Shown: in pieces, positions 33,549-45,325 of the stretch
How positions within the stretch are numbered: position 1 is the first letter of the stretch
Layout of the letters: each line of letters starts with the position of its first letter
Assembly: GCA_037127315.1 (NCBI GenBank)
Contig: JBBBDQ010001028.1
Location: forward strand, 3,422,501-3,486,500
Length of the DNA: 64,000 nucleotides
Reading direction: 5' to 3'
Source of the DNA: Ascarosepion bandense
Taxonomy: Eukaryota > Mollusca > Cephalopoda > Sepiida > Sepiidae
Notes under the pieces: generated by a model
Told to the model about the DNA's origin: nothing
Seen by the model: the letters and a program-made list of their open reading frames with translations, nothing else
The model's database searches: none
Made by a program: the position numbers and the translations under genes

Positions 33549-34287
33549 GGAGTAATTGATACTAATGGAAGTATATTCTACAGTTAAATATTTATTTTAA
33601 AAAGTGTTTAATACAAAAGCAGAGCATGAATATATGGTAAATATAATTATTATAATAATAATTGCATTGATGGTATTTTAGCACTGAAACTTTATAACTA
33701 TCAAGTTACAGTATACAATAATAACAATAATAATTACCATATATGTATAGATATATTACGCCACTGTTGTCATTTGAGGAGAACAGTTATAATCTTAGAT
33801 TCTTTTTGTTCGGCAGATTGTTTCACTGAATAAAACCGAATTGCAACATATCTTTTCCCCTTGGTTTGTCGCAAACCAGTCTTTCTTCATGTTATTTATC
33901 GAAAAAAAAAACAGATAAATGTGGATATTTCCTGTTTGGTGTATGTAGATATTATCCTAGTGGCCCATTTTTCTATTTTTCTAATTCTTTCTGGATTTTT
34001 TCTGTTCCACTGAAAATAATTCTTATGTTATTGAATTCTTTTAATGATTTTTTCACTGTTTTTCCTTACAAAAGTCAAGCAAAATAATCCTCGCATGTAC
34101 CTACCTTATTTTACTTTTTTTCTTTGCCTTTTTCAGTGCATCCAATATAGGCCGACGACCATCTTTTAGAAGCTAAACCAAACTATTGTATCGACGTGTC
34201 GTCAAATGATGTAACTAAATCAGGACTTAAAAGTTGTGTCTAAACTTCAGCTTGCTTTCTTACTTATGAATCGTAGCAAACGAGACG

Positions 34288-34503
34288 CTTTAAGTTCTAT
34301 ATATAAAGCTGATTTGTATTTTTAATAGATTTAATCTGTTTTAAGAATTAAATCTTTAGCGTACAAAGATAATCAATAAGTCTAATGCCTAATTCAATTA
34401 ATTGAATTATGATATTAAATTTTATTATCACTATAAAAACTTAACAAGGATTAATGCAAAATCAATTACTCCAGTGAAATGACAAGGAGAGGATATAGAA
34501 AGA
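34288..34503 (+). repeat. Direct repeat copy 1 (with 38090-38305)
   Basis: About 215 bp, roughly 85% identical to 38090-38305 in the same orientation; shared blocks include CAATTAATTGAATTATGATA and GAAATGACAAGGAGAGG. Non-coding. 33550-34287 holds no recognised feature. Confidence 0.85.
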
Positions 34504-34627
34504 TTAATAGCTGTATATCTGTTTTTCTCAATGTTATTTAAATTCATTGAAATATTTAATTACAAATAACAAGTTGTGATGTATCCAAGAGTGTTTGTAT
34601 GCGTAAGTACATTGATATATTGTATAT

Positions 34628-34629
34628 GC

Positions 34630-34682
<53 letters not shown>
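34628..34682. repeat. (TA)n(GT)n microsatellite
   Basis: Short TA followed by GT array. The 34683-35090 stretch is non-coding except for a decayed hammerhead-like core at 34992 (CTGACGA, TTT/AAA stem, GCAA). Confidence 0.9.
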
Positions 34683-35099
34683 TATATGTTTCATGTAACG
34701 CACACGCATTATCACCCAAATTCCACAACACTAATTAGAAATATGATTCACAAACATATAGAAATGCCAACATCTTACTAGCATCATCAAAAGTTATACC
34801 CACGAACGCTACCAAACCTACACAAAATGACCCTTAGAATCCAAACGTAATGACTCGAGAGTTCGCACGCGCACACACACATTAACACAACACTATAAAG
34901 ATACATGAGGTTTACCTGATCGAAGAAAATCTAGCAACACAGAACTAAAAATACTGGAACTTCCTTTCAAGAAATCATTTTAAATAAAATTCTGACGAAG
35001 TTTAAATAAAAGCGCAATATGTTAAATTCATAAATGTATTATATTTGATTCTGATATCATTCTGACAAATGTTAATCAATATTTCAACCCAATATATAC

Positions 35100-35947
35100 C
35101 CTCCACTGATTTTTTCGATTCCTGGATACCTTCCTCTCTTGATGAAGGACTCCAATGTCCACATGCATGTCTTTGGTGTTTATGTTGGAGAACATCTCTC
35201 TCTGGCTAGGTAGATCTCTCGTGAATCTCCTGTCCACTCCTATATGTATCTCAGTTTTTCTCTGCTAAACTCAGTAAGCTATCTTTTCTTTCTCTACCGT
35301 CCTCTTTAGACAATATAGACAAGGCTATTTCTTTTCACTCATTTGCTAATGCATTTGCGTTTAGGACTACAGTGCCTATCATGCGAAGTAATCTAGAGCC
35401 CTTCCTTACTTCTAGCTCAGATTCTTGCAATGTTATGCAGTTCTGCCCTCTTGGCAACTCTAATCAAGCTGTGGTGTCAGTAAATGCCTCTCTCTACTTC
35501 CTCTCCATCCAGAAGATTTAACAGTAATAATTTTACTCCTATCAACGAGTGGACTGTGACTGTGACTCGTTCCGTGATTTCCTTTGCAATGTCCCTGGGA
35601 ACAAAGTTTTAACCTCCCTGTTCAAGACTGTGCCTCAGATGTCTCATCCTGAGTGAAAACCAGCATTGATGCTTTCATCCCAGCTTCTAAATTACGCTAA
35701 GCTTTTGTTTGCTGATATAATGAAGCAGCGTATAGCATCTCACAAGTCTGGTTCCAAAGATTACTATGGGCTCTGCAAGAGTGTACTGAACAACAGAAAA
35801 CTTGATCCCTCCACTATTCAATCAGTTTGAAGTCCTCTCATCCACAGATGTCGAGTGCTTTGCTCGGAAATTTTTATCCAACTTTACAATTGATACATCT
35901 GGAGTACCCACAGCCAATTCCCAACTTAGAACTGAGGCTCAACTGAG

Positions 35948-36002
<55 letters not shown>

Positions 36003-36285
36003 GAGAGAGAGAGATAACCCCATCTCCGCTCTCTAATAATTTCTAAGCTTAACTCCTATAAGGCAAGCGGAGGTGATGGAATTCCAGTTATCGTTCTCAT
36101 GATATATGTCCCTGAGATAACTCCAGTCATCTCCAAACTCTCTATATATTGGCATTGGCTTATTGCTTGTTGGAATTTCTTCTCGGTAGTTTTTGTTTTT
36201 ATGAACTTTGGAGAGCATTATGAGCCCTCTAATCATTGCCCTATTAGCCTATTGCTGTTATCATAAAATCAATTTTTTTAAATAT
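35100..36285 (+). pseudogene. CR1/Jockey-like LINE: endonuclease end and RT start
   Basis: Frames on the + strand give, in order, SNLEPFLTSSSDSCNV with CPLGNSNQAVVSV (end of the AP endonuclease domain, where LGxSDH is expected), then KSGSKDYYGLCKSVLNNRKL (endonuclease-RT linker) and EVLSSTDVECFARKFLSNF. After an intervening (TA)n(GA)n array (35949-36015), SKLNSYKASGGDGIPVIVL and a PSNHCPIS block correspond to RT motifs 0-1 (KAx[14 protein letters not shown]). Frameshifts occur throughout and the YADD box is not reached. The array inside the ORF arose after insertion. Dead fossil. Confidence 0.8.
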
Positions 36286-36314
36286 AAGACTTTATTACCA
36301 TCATTGTTACCTAC

Positions 36315-36368
36315 CTGATGAGACATTGTTCTTTCAATGTGGAAACAAAATGTACAATTTTGTAGTTG
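36315..36368 (+). ncRNA. Hammerhead ribozyme-like RNA, near complete
   Basis: CTGATGA at 36315-36321. Stem II ACATTG/CAATGT (36323-36328 with 36335-36340) is perfect. GAAA is at 36342-36345. Stem III CAAAAT/ATTTTG (36346-36351 with 36357-36362) is perfect with a 5-nt loop. T36363-A36364 gives the UH cleavage position. Stem I is partial (CTAC with GTTG, three of four pairs). The closing 10.1-11.1 pair is G opposite G instead of G-C, so activity is doubtful. A (TA)n array begins 33 nt after the predicted cleavage site. Confidence 0.65.
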
Positions 36369-36391
36369 TTTTTACATGTTCTAATGTAATA

Positions 36392-36396
<5 letters not shown>

Positions 36397-36437
<41 letters not shown>
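36397..36437. repeat. (TA)n microsatellite
   Basis: TA array downstream of the hammerhead-like motif. 36438-36634 holds no recognised element. Confidence 0.95.
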
Positions 36438-36439
<2 letters not shown>

Positions 36440-36634
36440 CCGCCTATCGTTTAACTTCGCTCAGACGCAATTCTGGCATTGTCTGAATCTCTGCCTCCGG
36501 GCAAAGACTAGCCCAGTAGAGAGTAGAGTCTCGTCTGTAGATATTAGACGTTATATGGTTCGGATCAACACATTAAAAAGGCCTTGTGCCAAATTTTGTC
36601 TTAAGTGCGGAGGCGACTAAATACTAAGATGAGG

Positions 36635-37868
36635 TATTTACATTTACATTATTCGGACTATTGTCCTCATCTTTGTTGCCATTTGCACAACGTTTTGGCC
36701 GTTGTATGCTCAGGTGCTATGAATTTCTAACTGAACCCTTTATTACAATCACTGGAATATATCATTCTCTTTCCTTGCGTAGAGCCTGTTTTGATAGTCA
36801 TGAGTTATCTCCCTCTAACCCTCTAAGTTACTTGTTCACCGCTACTGTATTCTGGTATTGAACTCACAACTCTTTGTCCTGCTTTTTTTTGTGATCAGAC
36901 GGGTTCTCCTTGAATTTACGACAAGTCTCAGTGCCAATTATCCAGGGTACATGGCAACTACTTCAACATATATGGAAGGGAGAGTGCATGTGAAGAGGTT
37001 ATCGGAGAAAATACAAAGGATCTTTGGTTCATATAACATCAGGACAATCTTCAGAAGGTACCTTTCCCGCGTCAAACTCTAAAAGAGGAGGACATGACGA
37101 AAAACTGTGTTTACATCACTCAATGTAGCTGTGGAAAGAAATATAAAGGAGTGATAGGCCGCCCCCTTAATCTAAGGCTACAAGAACATCGCAAGGCTGT
37201 AACACCAGAGAAGATAGAAAAATCAGGTGTAGCTGACCACATAGGAGGAAGAAAGGGGATCACCGACCCTATGAGATGAAGTTGAAATAATAAATAGAGA
37301 GCGTCAATGTAAACTACGCAAACTTAAGGAATCAGCACATATGCTAAACTACAAATATCTCCTAAGCCGACAAAGCATAGAGATGAATACAATATAGGAA
37401 CCAGTAATACAAAATGCTAGAGAAAATCATTAGTGTTAAAAATTGCAATATGAGCTCTAGTAAAAAAAATACTAGAGAAAACCATTAACATCAAAAATTG
37501 CAATATGAACTCTGGTAAAAAATGATATTGAACATTAAGTTTATAAGTCACAGAAATTCAGTTGTTCTTGTCCTTAAGTACACATGGCCCAGATATAGAC
37601 GTTGGCTAGTTCCTGTGACTTGACCCAAAGAGTTCTGAGTTCCAGGCTACAGCAGTTGTGAACAAGTAACTTAGAGGGTTAGAGGATGATAATTAATGAT
37701 TACCAAAAGAGGTTCTACGCAAGGAATGAGAATGATATACCCCAGTGATTGTAATAAAGGGTTCGGTTCGAAATTTGTAGCCTATAACGGAGAAACGTCG
37801 TACAACGGCAGAAACCTTGTACAAATGGCAACAAAGATTAGGACAATAGTCCGAATAATGTAAATAGT
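36635..37868 (+). mobile_element. PLE family 2: GIY-YIG ORF between 240-bp inverted repeats
   Basis: 36635-36874 and 37618-37868 are reverse complements (for example ATTATTCGGACTATTGTCCT and AGGACAATAGTCCGAATAAT; TCTAAGTTACTTGTTCAC and its complement). The enclosed ~740 bp carry only the C-terminal end of the coding region. Such inverted terminal copies are known in Penelope-like elements. Confidence 0.8.
36920..37400 (+). pseudogene. PLE family-2 GIY-YIG endonuclease
   Basis: Shifted frames. First comes a linker (RLSEKIQRIFGSYNIRTIFR, then YLSRVK), then from 37094 MTKNCVYITQCSCGKKYKG with VIGRPLNLRLQEHRKAV and KSGVADHI. VYI and KGVIG are the two short strands of the GIY-YIG fold, and the Arg in RLQEHR is at the catalytic Arg position. 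The following EIINRERQ/KLRKLKESAHML text in another frame is the domain C-terminus. The RT is absent. The coding order places the terminal repeat just upstream, so the copy is 5' truncated. Confidence 0.8.
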
Positions 37869-38089
37869 ATAAATACTTTATATTATTGGTATCTGTGTGT
37901 TTGTATTTGTATGTGCGTTTATGTATGTGTGCGTGTAATGTTACCATTGTAGAGACTAAAAACAGAAAATTAACATTTTGTTTATTTATTTCCGGATTTT
38001 GTTCGTTCATATCGGTGATTTCTCGGAACGTGGGTTCTTCTTCTGGTAAAGAATTATGCTTCCCTCTTGTTTGGAACGTTTAAATATAA

Positions 38090-38305
38090 TGCTTTAAGTT
38101 GTATATATAAAGCTGGTCTGTATTTTTAATAAATTTAATTTGTTTTAAGAATGAAATCTTTACCGTACAAGGATAATCAATGATTTTATCGCTTGACTCA
38201 ATTAATTGAATTATGATATTAAATTTTATTATCCCTATATAAAAAACTGGGATTAATGTAAAAGCAATTACTTCAGTGAAATGACAAGGAGAGGTTATAG
38301 ATAGA
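38090..38305 (+). repeat. Direct repeat copy 2 (with 34288-34503)
   Basis: See the copy at 34288; same orientation, 3.8 kb apart. Both begin near a GCTTTAAGTT...ATATATAAAGCTG block. Confidence 0.85.
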
Positions 38306-38585
38306 TATATCATCTAGTTATTCCACGAGTGCAGCTGAGTCGACCACTTGTTTACTGTCGCGCGCCAATATGCACTTGGTGAATAAGATGTTATCCTTTG
38401 ATGCATCCGGCTCTTTTATTGCTCTAGTGTAATACTGAGTGAAATTTCTATATTCATATATCTTCGAATGAACAGTACATATTGGAGTCATCACAAATCA
38501 ACTTCTCTCAGATCAAAGGCTTCATAATCACATCAATTTCGATTCTTTTATTATTTGGCATTTACACATGAATATACACACACGA

Positions 38586-38624
<39 letters not shown>

Positions 38625-38633
38625 TTTCCAAAT

Positions 38634-38706
<73 letters not shown>
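38586..38706. repeat. (TA)n(GA)n ... (TA)n(GT)n array
   Basis: TA then GA repeats, a short unique piece, then TA and GT repeats. Confidence 0.95.
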
Positions 38707-38708
<2 letters not shown>

Positions 38709-38709
38709 A

Positions 38710-40935
38710 AACAAAAATTCGAAAATCACATATGCATATATATAAAATCATGCACCAATCCAAATAATAATTATCAATTTGTATTTATTATATATGTCCT
38801 GTCCCACCTGCAATGAGAAGGATGGTAAATCGACTCAAGTTAGTAAATTTATGAGTGTTCAATTTTCTTGCCAGTCGTAATAATCTATACAAATAAAATG
38901 TTTATCTGCTATTATCTTCTACTGATTTTCGAAATGATTCTATTGATGTTCGAAAGGAGGATCTGCAATGTAATCGATCCTGATGCAGGTGCCTGTAACA
39001 GGGATTAGTTAGTGCCTAAAAGCAGGCAGTTGTACTCGAAAAAATAACCTATCATTAATGTATATATATATTTATATATGTGTGTGTGTATGTGTGGGTA
39101 TTTGTGTGAGTCTGTGTATGTACGTTAGCAAATAACTCAGTGAAAAAGACTATCTTTTGAAATTCATGATATTTTTTTTGTATACAATGCAGCAAACCAT
39201 TCCGAAATCCCCGCATTTAATCAATATCCCAGCTCAACGAAAAATCGCTGTCAAAAATCTCATGTTTGTTCATTTGACCATATTTTACGAATTGGATTAT
39301 ACAGGGGATGTTTTCAATCACCCCTGCTTTATGCTTGTCTCTGTTTTTCTCCAGACTTGATGGTCTAACGACTAAAAATATCTTTAGCCCAAAATATAAG
39401 CAAAAAACAAAAGTTCTCTCACTAACACTTGAAATTATTTCATACCTGATTTCATACTGCTATGAACTCCACCGATTACCGCTTTCAAATCAATTGTTCT
39501 AATTTGGAAATGCTAAAATACGAAAATTACACACTATTTCCAATATATATTTTTTTTGTGAACTCAGATGTTTGCATTCCAAGCGCAAAAAATATTTCCT
39601 CATTGCGATTCGATGATATACATTTTAAAAAAATTAGAAAATGAAAACATTTTATTTCATTGAATTCTAATAGTTAATGGCGTATATGTGTGTCTCATAG
39701 CTTGGAAAATAAACAGAAAAATTATTGTTAACAAACTTTTGCAAATACAGCTTTCTATTTGTGAAACGAAATTCTAAATGTCGGTTCATCTTTTTCTGCT
39801 CAATTCAGCTCCCTACAGCAATTCTTTTGTCGTCAGTGGAATTGCACGAATTTAATATGTAATAATTTGTACTTTTTTAAACACAGATAGATTGTCATTT
39901 GGTTAATATCTAACATGGAATACGTAGTAATCGAAAAGGCAATATTTCAATTTAGTGCATTGCTGCAGTTTTTGATGATATATTTAGTTGTTGATGATAA
40001 TTGATCACTGGAGAGGTTTTGGTTCCTGACCAAACAAAAATGTGACGCTTAGTAAAAATGATGAATCTTTTCTTTAAAAAATACATTACATGCAGATTCT
40101 GAATGGAAGAATCAACAATGGTATTTTGTAAAATTTATTTTTGAAAGGAAACCTTTTAACATTTGGTGGAGGAAGAAAATTTTGAAGAAAATTGTATATC
40201 TTTAGCCGTTATTTCTTCGGTATATTTCTAGTAATTTGTTTTTTCTTTAATTACAGGCAAGGAAAATTGGATTAATCATTTTATTTAATTTTTCTGGCGT
40301 TCTTACAAGTTTTTGGTTTAGTGGGAGTAAGGAAGAGAAAAATTGTCTATATTTTCTATTTTCGCAAGTATTTTTGTCCACTTCCTTTGTTATTTTCATG
40401 TTTTATTTATTTACTTATTTTTACTTTTTTATCCTATTTCATTATCCTTTTTATACATTTATTTATTTATTTTAATGCCTTTCGTCCCCCAAAAATAATA
40501 ACCTAAAAGTGAACCCATTAAACTACACATACAACATCTGCCCCTAAGTAAATGTACCCTTTAAAATAAATTTACCTTTTATGATTTTACTTTCCAATTT
40601 CATATTTAAGTTTCAGTATAAGCTAAATTAAATTATGCATTTAATAAATTAAAAAATGGCAACCCAGCTTTACAATTTATAACGAACATGAACAACACAA
40701 GAACAAAAAAATTAAAATTAAAATCTAGAAACGGTCAGGTCATAATATGCACTTGATGATTGCAGAGTGCAGGAAACTCCGAGGCATGCTATAGTCATAA
40801 GATAATATGTATATTTTTGAATGTATACGTCATAGCTCAGTGATATTACATCGAGCTCTGTTTTAATAACATCAGAAAAATATTTATACATGTGTGTGCG
40901 CTTACGTGTATTTCAATATGCATATTTATTTATAT
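38710..40935. other. Non-coding stretch
   Basis: AT-rich, no recognised element or exon. Confidence 0.5.
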
Positions 40936-40937
40936 TC

Positions 40938-41014
<77 letters not shown>
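40938..41014. repeat. (GATA)n microsatellite
   Basis: About nineteen GATA units. Confidence 0.97.
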
Positions 41015-41016
<2 letters not shown>

Positions 41017-41019
41017 ATG

Positions 41020-42835
41020 TGCCTGTAATGTACCTGTTATTGGTTTGGAAAGTGAGATTGGCAAGACAAATTTCAATTTTAGCCTAGTTGCTTGCATTCA
41101 CTTTTTCATTATTTCTTTTAGGAAAGGCAATCTATTTCTCTTTCTCTCTTCCTCCTCCTTCTCCTCCTCCTAGCTTTATGTTAATAGAATAGTAGACTAA
41201 GATCTCTAGCTTTAAATAGCGGCCAGTCTATGCTTTAGAAAACTCTACATTCAATAGTCGGGAAGGTGACAAGAGACTACTCTAATATCTTTACCAAGAA
41301 GTAGTGGCAATTTCTATATAATAAGAAAGGAATTCTGTTGAGCGATAATATCGCGGAAGATATAAATAGACACGGCATCAAAATATGTATATATAAGAGC
41401 GTGTATTCTATAAAATATATTTACTAAATAAATACAATTATACCAACCTGAACCATATCTCTCCACCATATTAACATATCTTTGTACTTATAAAATCGAT
41501 AAGATCTTCACCTAGATCGCAATAATTGGATACCCTGAAAAAATTGGACAAACCACCAAAGTTTAAAGAAACTAGTAAAAGGACAAAAACGATAGACAAA
41601 ATCCAAACGAACAGAAAACCTAGTGGACAAAACCCCACCCTTTTGTCCCAAAAGAAAGCAAAATAAAACGCCAGTCTCATAAATAAAAGTATCGTATATA
41701 AACTGATGTCAATTTACAAATTGGGGATTTTGAATTCAAAGAGAAGGAACATTCTGAAAGATCTTATAATTTGGTAAATAAGAGAGACCTTTATAGGAAG
41801 AATTAGTGCAAACAACATGGTGGACAACAGGTGAATCAGAAGATACAGTCTATCGTTTAGAAGCCTAAAGAAAATTCCAAACATCTAATTAGAAGGTTTT
41901 ACATAAATAGAGTGAAACAACCGTTTGCGTATAAACATATGGGTTTATATTTTTGTAGAATATAATATGTATTTTTGTCACTTACATACGTTTTCGTTGC
42001 TAGTGCAAAAATATATTTATTACATATCTCGAAAACATAGCATTAGGAATAGGTTTTGATATTTCAACTTAAATAGAAAGAAATTTTTTTAATGTTTTTT
42101 CATTCGAGATTAGAGCCAAAAAGACACATCATTACTGTGATATTTAGAAGGAATCAGGTGATCCATTTCTTCTTTTTTTAGCCTTTATTAGCAAGAAAGT
42201 CGAATTATTATGACACCATCTGTCCTTTCTTTTTAATCATTTCATCTCAAGTAAGGTGATAAATCCTCAAAGACGAAGAGGTTACTGGCTAAAAGATAGA
42301 AATATTTTCTTAAGAAGAAAAGTCAATAAAAGAATAGAATTAATAAAGCAAATATAACGATTAAAACTGCATTTGAATTTTTGAAGATGAAAGCCAGAAA
42401 TCGAAGAACGTTCTACAAGGGAGAAGTTCGACAGAATAAATATTTATAACAGAATTTATGGTTACATCCATCCAATTTCTACAATAAAATTATGTCATCT
42501 AACTGACAATCTAATACGACGTTTAAGATACGATTGTGATACCATGGAGGTAAGCTAATCAGAGTAATATCCTTGAAAATAATTATATAAAAGTCAAATA
42601 CTCATTGAAATGAAACTTACATGCTTCTACATGTAATTTAGATTTAGATTTTGTCGCCTTCAAACATGATCCACAATTTCATTTTCAATTTAGATAAAAC
42701 GTGACGTTAACTATGAGGAAACCACGGAAAATACGTTGACGACTGCGTAATATGAGTAATATGAATAATGACTCTATAAATATCTATGAATAAAAGATTC
42801 TCAAAACATGCTGGAAACATTCGCATCAATCAAAA
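41020..42835. other. Mostly non-coding; one open segment at 42391-42549
   Basis: From 42391 a frame of 53 codons includes EKFDRINIYNRIYGYIHPIS and DNLIRRLRYDCDTME and ends beside GGTAAGC, a donor-like site. Composition is more protein-like than its surroundings, but there is no clear acceptor and no family recognised. It could be an old transposon fragment or an exon. Confidence 0.25.
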
Positions 42836-42838
42836 TTA

Positions 42839-42840
42839 TA

Positions 42841-42888
<48 letters not shown>

Positions 42889-43393
42889 GCAACGTAAACA
42901 ATTGAACTATATTTTTAGTTGTGACTAAAAAGTACATTTTTTCTTGGTATCGGATCACTCTCGATTTGAAATATGAGGCAAGAGTTTATCCTATATTCGA
43001 TAAGCAACAGACATTGGAACGCACAATGATTCATATTGGATTAGCGGATTAAATTGGAGAGCGGATTAACCAGAAGAGGTTCAGACTCTCAAAGATGGTG
43101 GAAGAAACATTTTTTTTAAATCAGTAAACTGATTTATATTTTTCGAGACCATTCCTCAAACATTTGTGTAGATTTTTTAAATGTTATTTTCCTCTTACCT
43201 GTGCACCTACCTCAGTTCGTTTATATTTATCTCTCCCACACCCTTGCTGGTTGGACGGGTGACTGGGTGGTTACATAGATGAGAATTTATTGATCCATTT
43301 CTCAGTTTAATAAACGGTCATATCCATTGATATGGCCATTTATCTCGATCTCTACTTATCTCAGCATTTATATGTATATCAATGTTATTGTTT

Positions 43394-43430
<37 letters not shown>
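42839..43430. repeat. Two (TA)n arrays
   Basis: TA arrays at 42839-42885 and 43398-43430 with non-coding sequence between. Confidence 0.9.
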
Positions 43431-43432
<2 letters not shown>

Positions 43433-43655
43433 CAATAAATACACAAGAAATTTCGTAAATAATCTCAATGAAACCTAGTAATATTAGCTCATATATTAAA
43501 ACTGATCCAACAGAGAACTCGATGCAAATTTAATTTACAGAGCAGATATATTTTGTGGTCAATAAACAGGGTTCGGACAACCCTTAGAATAAGATATTGT
43601 CCTAATGTAAATTCAAATAAATAAATACACACACACATAAATAAAATAAATAAAT

Positions 43656-43670
<15 letters not shown>

Positions 43671-43711
<41 letters not shown>
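43671..43711. repeat. (TA)n, left flank of mariner
   Basis: TA array ending exactly at the mariner terminus. A matching array (45236-45288) lies at the other end, so the element landed inside one TA microsatellite. Confidence 0.95.
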
Positions 43712-43713
<2 letters not shown>

Positions 43714-43737
43714 CACATCACTCAGTAAATCCCGGGC

Positions 43738-45064
43738 CTAACTCAGAAAACAAAAACTTCTAGGCAAAATTCGACTATATTCATCAACGTAGTCTTCTTC
43801 TAGGGTAATACACTGATTCCAACGCTTTTCTAACAATTTGATGCAGTTTTTGTAGAACGATTTGTCTTTTGCTTCAAAATACGCCTCCGTTTCTAATATC
43901 ATTTCTTCACTCGAGCCAAATCCCTGTTCCTCGTGCATTTTTGAGGTCTGCAAACAGCCAGTAGTCGCTGGGGGCCAGATCTGGAGAATAGGATAGATGC
44001 AATTCGAAGTGCAATTCATGTAGTTTTGCCATTGTTGCGATCAACTTGTGACACGGTGCGTTGTCTTGGTGAAAGATGACGTTATCTTCTTCATTTATGG
44101 CCGTTTTTGGCGATATCTTCCTTTAAATGCACTAATAATGCTATATAATATTCGCTATTGATGGTTCTTCCTTTCTTAAGGTAATCGATGGACAAAATAA
44201 ACTAAAACCTTGCCTGCTGATATTTGCGTCTTTAGTTGCCTTGGACTGATTTTACCTGCTGCTGTCTACTCTGCTGATTGCCGATTGTACTCCTAAATGA
44301 AGTGGTGGATCCATGTTTTATTTGTTGTCCCATAATAATTAATAGTCATTGCCATACGTGATACACGCTTTGGGCGATCATGTCTCTTCGAGACATGACT
44401 GACTGAGCAGAAGATGTATCCCGCAGTAGATTTCTGCGGTAGACTGGTGGCCAACCAAGGCTATAGAACCCAATCTGTTCTATTATTTAACACATAACTG
44501 GAGGGAAGAGACGGATTAACACCTTTCCTATTGGTATTTGCGCGTAAGTGAATGCAAGAAATTCAACTAGAATTCAAACTCGGCTACCCGATTTGTCGTT
44601 TCGAGCCGATATCCACTGCACCACAACGCACATTTAAGCAAAAATTCTTTCTTGTTGCTTTGAAACCGCTCCAAACAACGCTATGAATCGTCGATGCGTT
44701 GTTGCTTTTGATTGACTGTAAGCAAACACGGCACCCACATTGAACATAGCTTTCTCATTGACAAATGTTCATGCAAAATTGTGAACACACTGCCTTATGA
44801 CATGTTCAACACCTCCTCAATTTACGATCGGTCAAAATGAGTTTGTGGATTCTGTTGTTGTTTTCTAGAACAACTGTCATTTTTAGGCGACCTGAACATT
44901 CACCATCATCTGTGTCTGTACGACTGCGTTTAAAGTCAACATACCACCTCTTAGCCGTTGTTTACAACGGAGCAGAGTCCGAAAAGCCATTGCATTGCTT
45001 GAACAGTATTTTTTCTATCAGAAAGCAAGCTTTTTCAACACACGAAATTCAACTTTTTCCATTA
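43738..45064 (-). pseudogene. mariner transposase, broken by a SINE
   Basis: The start codon complement is near 45062-45064 (MEKVEFRVLKKLAF, then two stops). The HTH region continues as NTVQAMQW and, in other frames, LTDRKLRRC and VDIGS-like text to about 44641. The nested SINE follows, then TWIHHF near 44310 (the Asp of the expected DETW is lost), FHQDNAPCHKLIATMAKL near 44050 with the second catalytic Asp, and the C-terminal ORF 43738-44019 with SSEEMILETEAYFEAKDKSF and LLEKRWNQCITLEEDYVDE. The last two blocks are characteristic of mariner (DD34D) transposases. Multiple frameshifts and stops; inactive. Confidence 0.88.
44346..44630 (-). mobile_element. tRNA-derived SINE, family A, full length, inside mariner
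   Basis: The best copy in the window. Minus strand: TTGTGGTGCAGTGGATATCG head with A box, GAGTTTGAATTC B-box-like segment, body, and terminal hairpin (CATGTCTC-TTC-GAGACATG at 44380-44398 on +). It splits the mariner transposase between its DNA-binding and catalytic parts. A target duplication could not be fixed by eye. Confidence 0.85.
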
Positions 45065-45235
45065 TTTTGAAAATTTGCAACAGTAGTTTCAATTAAATAC
45101 TGTAATTTTGAAAGCTAATAATCCGATTAAGATTAAACTTTGTCACGTGATATTTGAAAGTATTTTAAAAAAACATATAGATTTTTTATTAGTGACGCCA
45201 TGTATATGTCAGGTCCGGGAATTATTGAGTGATTT

Positions 45236-45236
45236 G

Positions 45237-45288
<52 letters not shown>
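45236..45288. repeat. (TA)n between mariner and PLE terminus
   Basis: TA array shared by the right end of mariner and the 3' end of the adjoining PLE. Confidence 0.95.
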
Positions 45289-45290
<2 letters not shown>

Positions 45291-45325
45291 TAATGGTTGT
45301 TACAATGTTTTTAGAAATTCATAGT

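Larger units (their letters stand above)
43713..45238 (-). mobile_element. mariner element inserted in (TA)n, carrying a SINE
   Basis: Ends CACATCACTCAGTAAATCCC and, inverted, CAAATCACTCAATAATTCCC. Total about 1.53 kb, of which 285 bp is a nested SINE, leaving about 1.24 kb, typical of mariner. Confidence 0.88.

Noticed and set aside
33077..33587. Long overlapping frames rich in Tyr/Ile/His
   Set aside because: They are translations of TA, CA and GT microsatellites and have no independent coding evidence.
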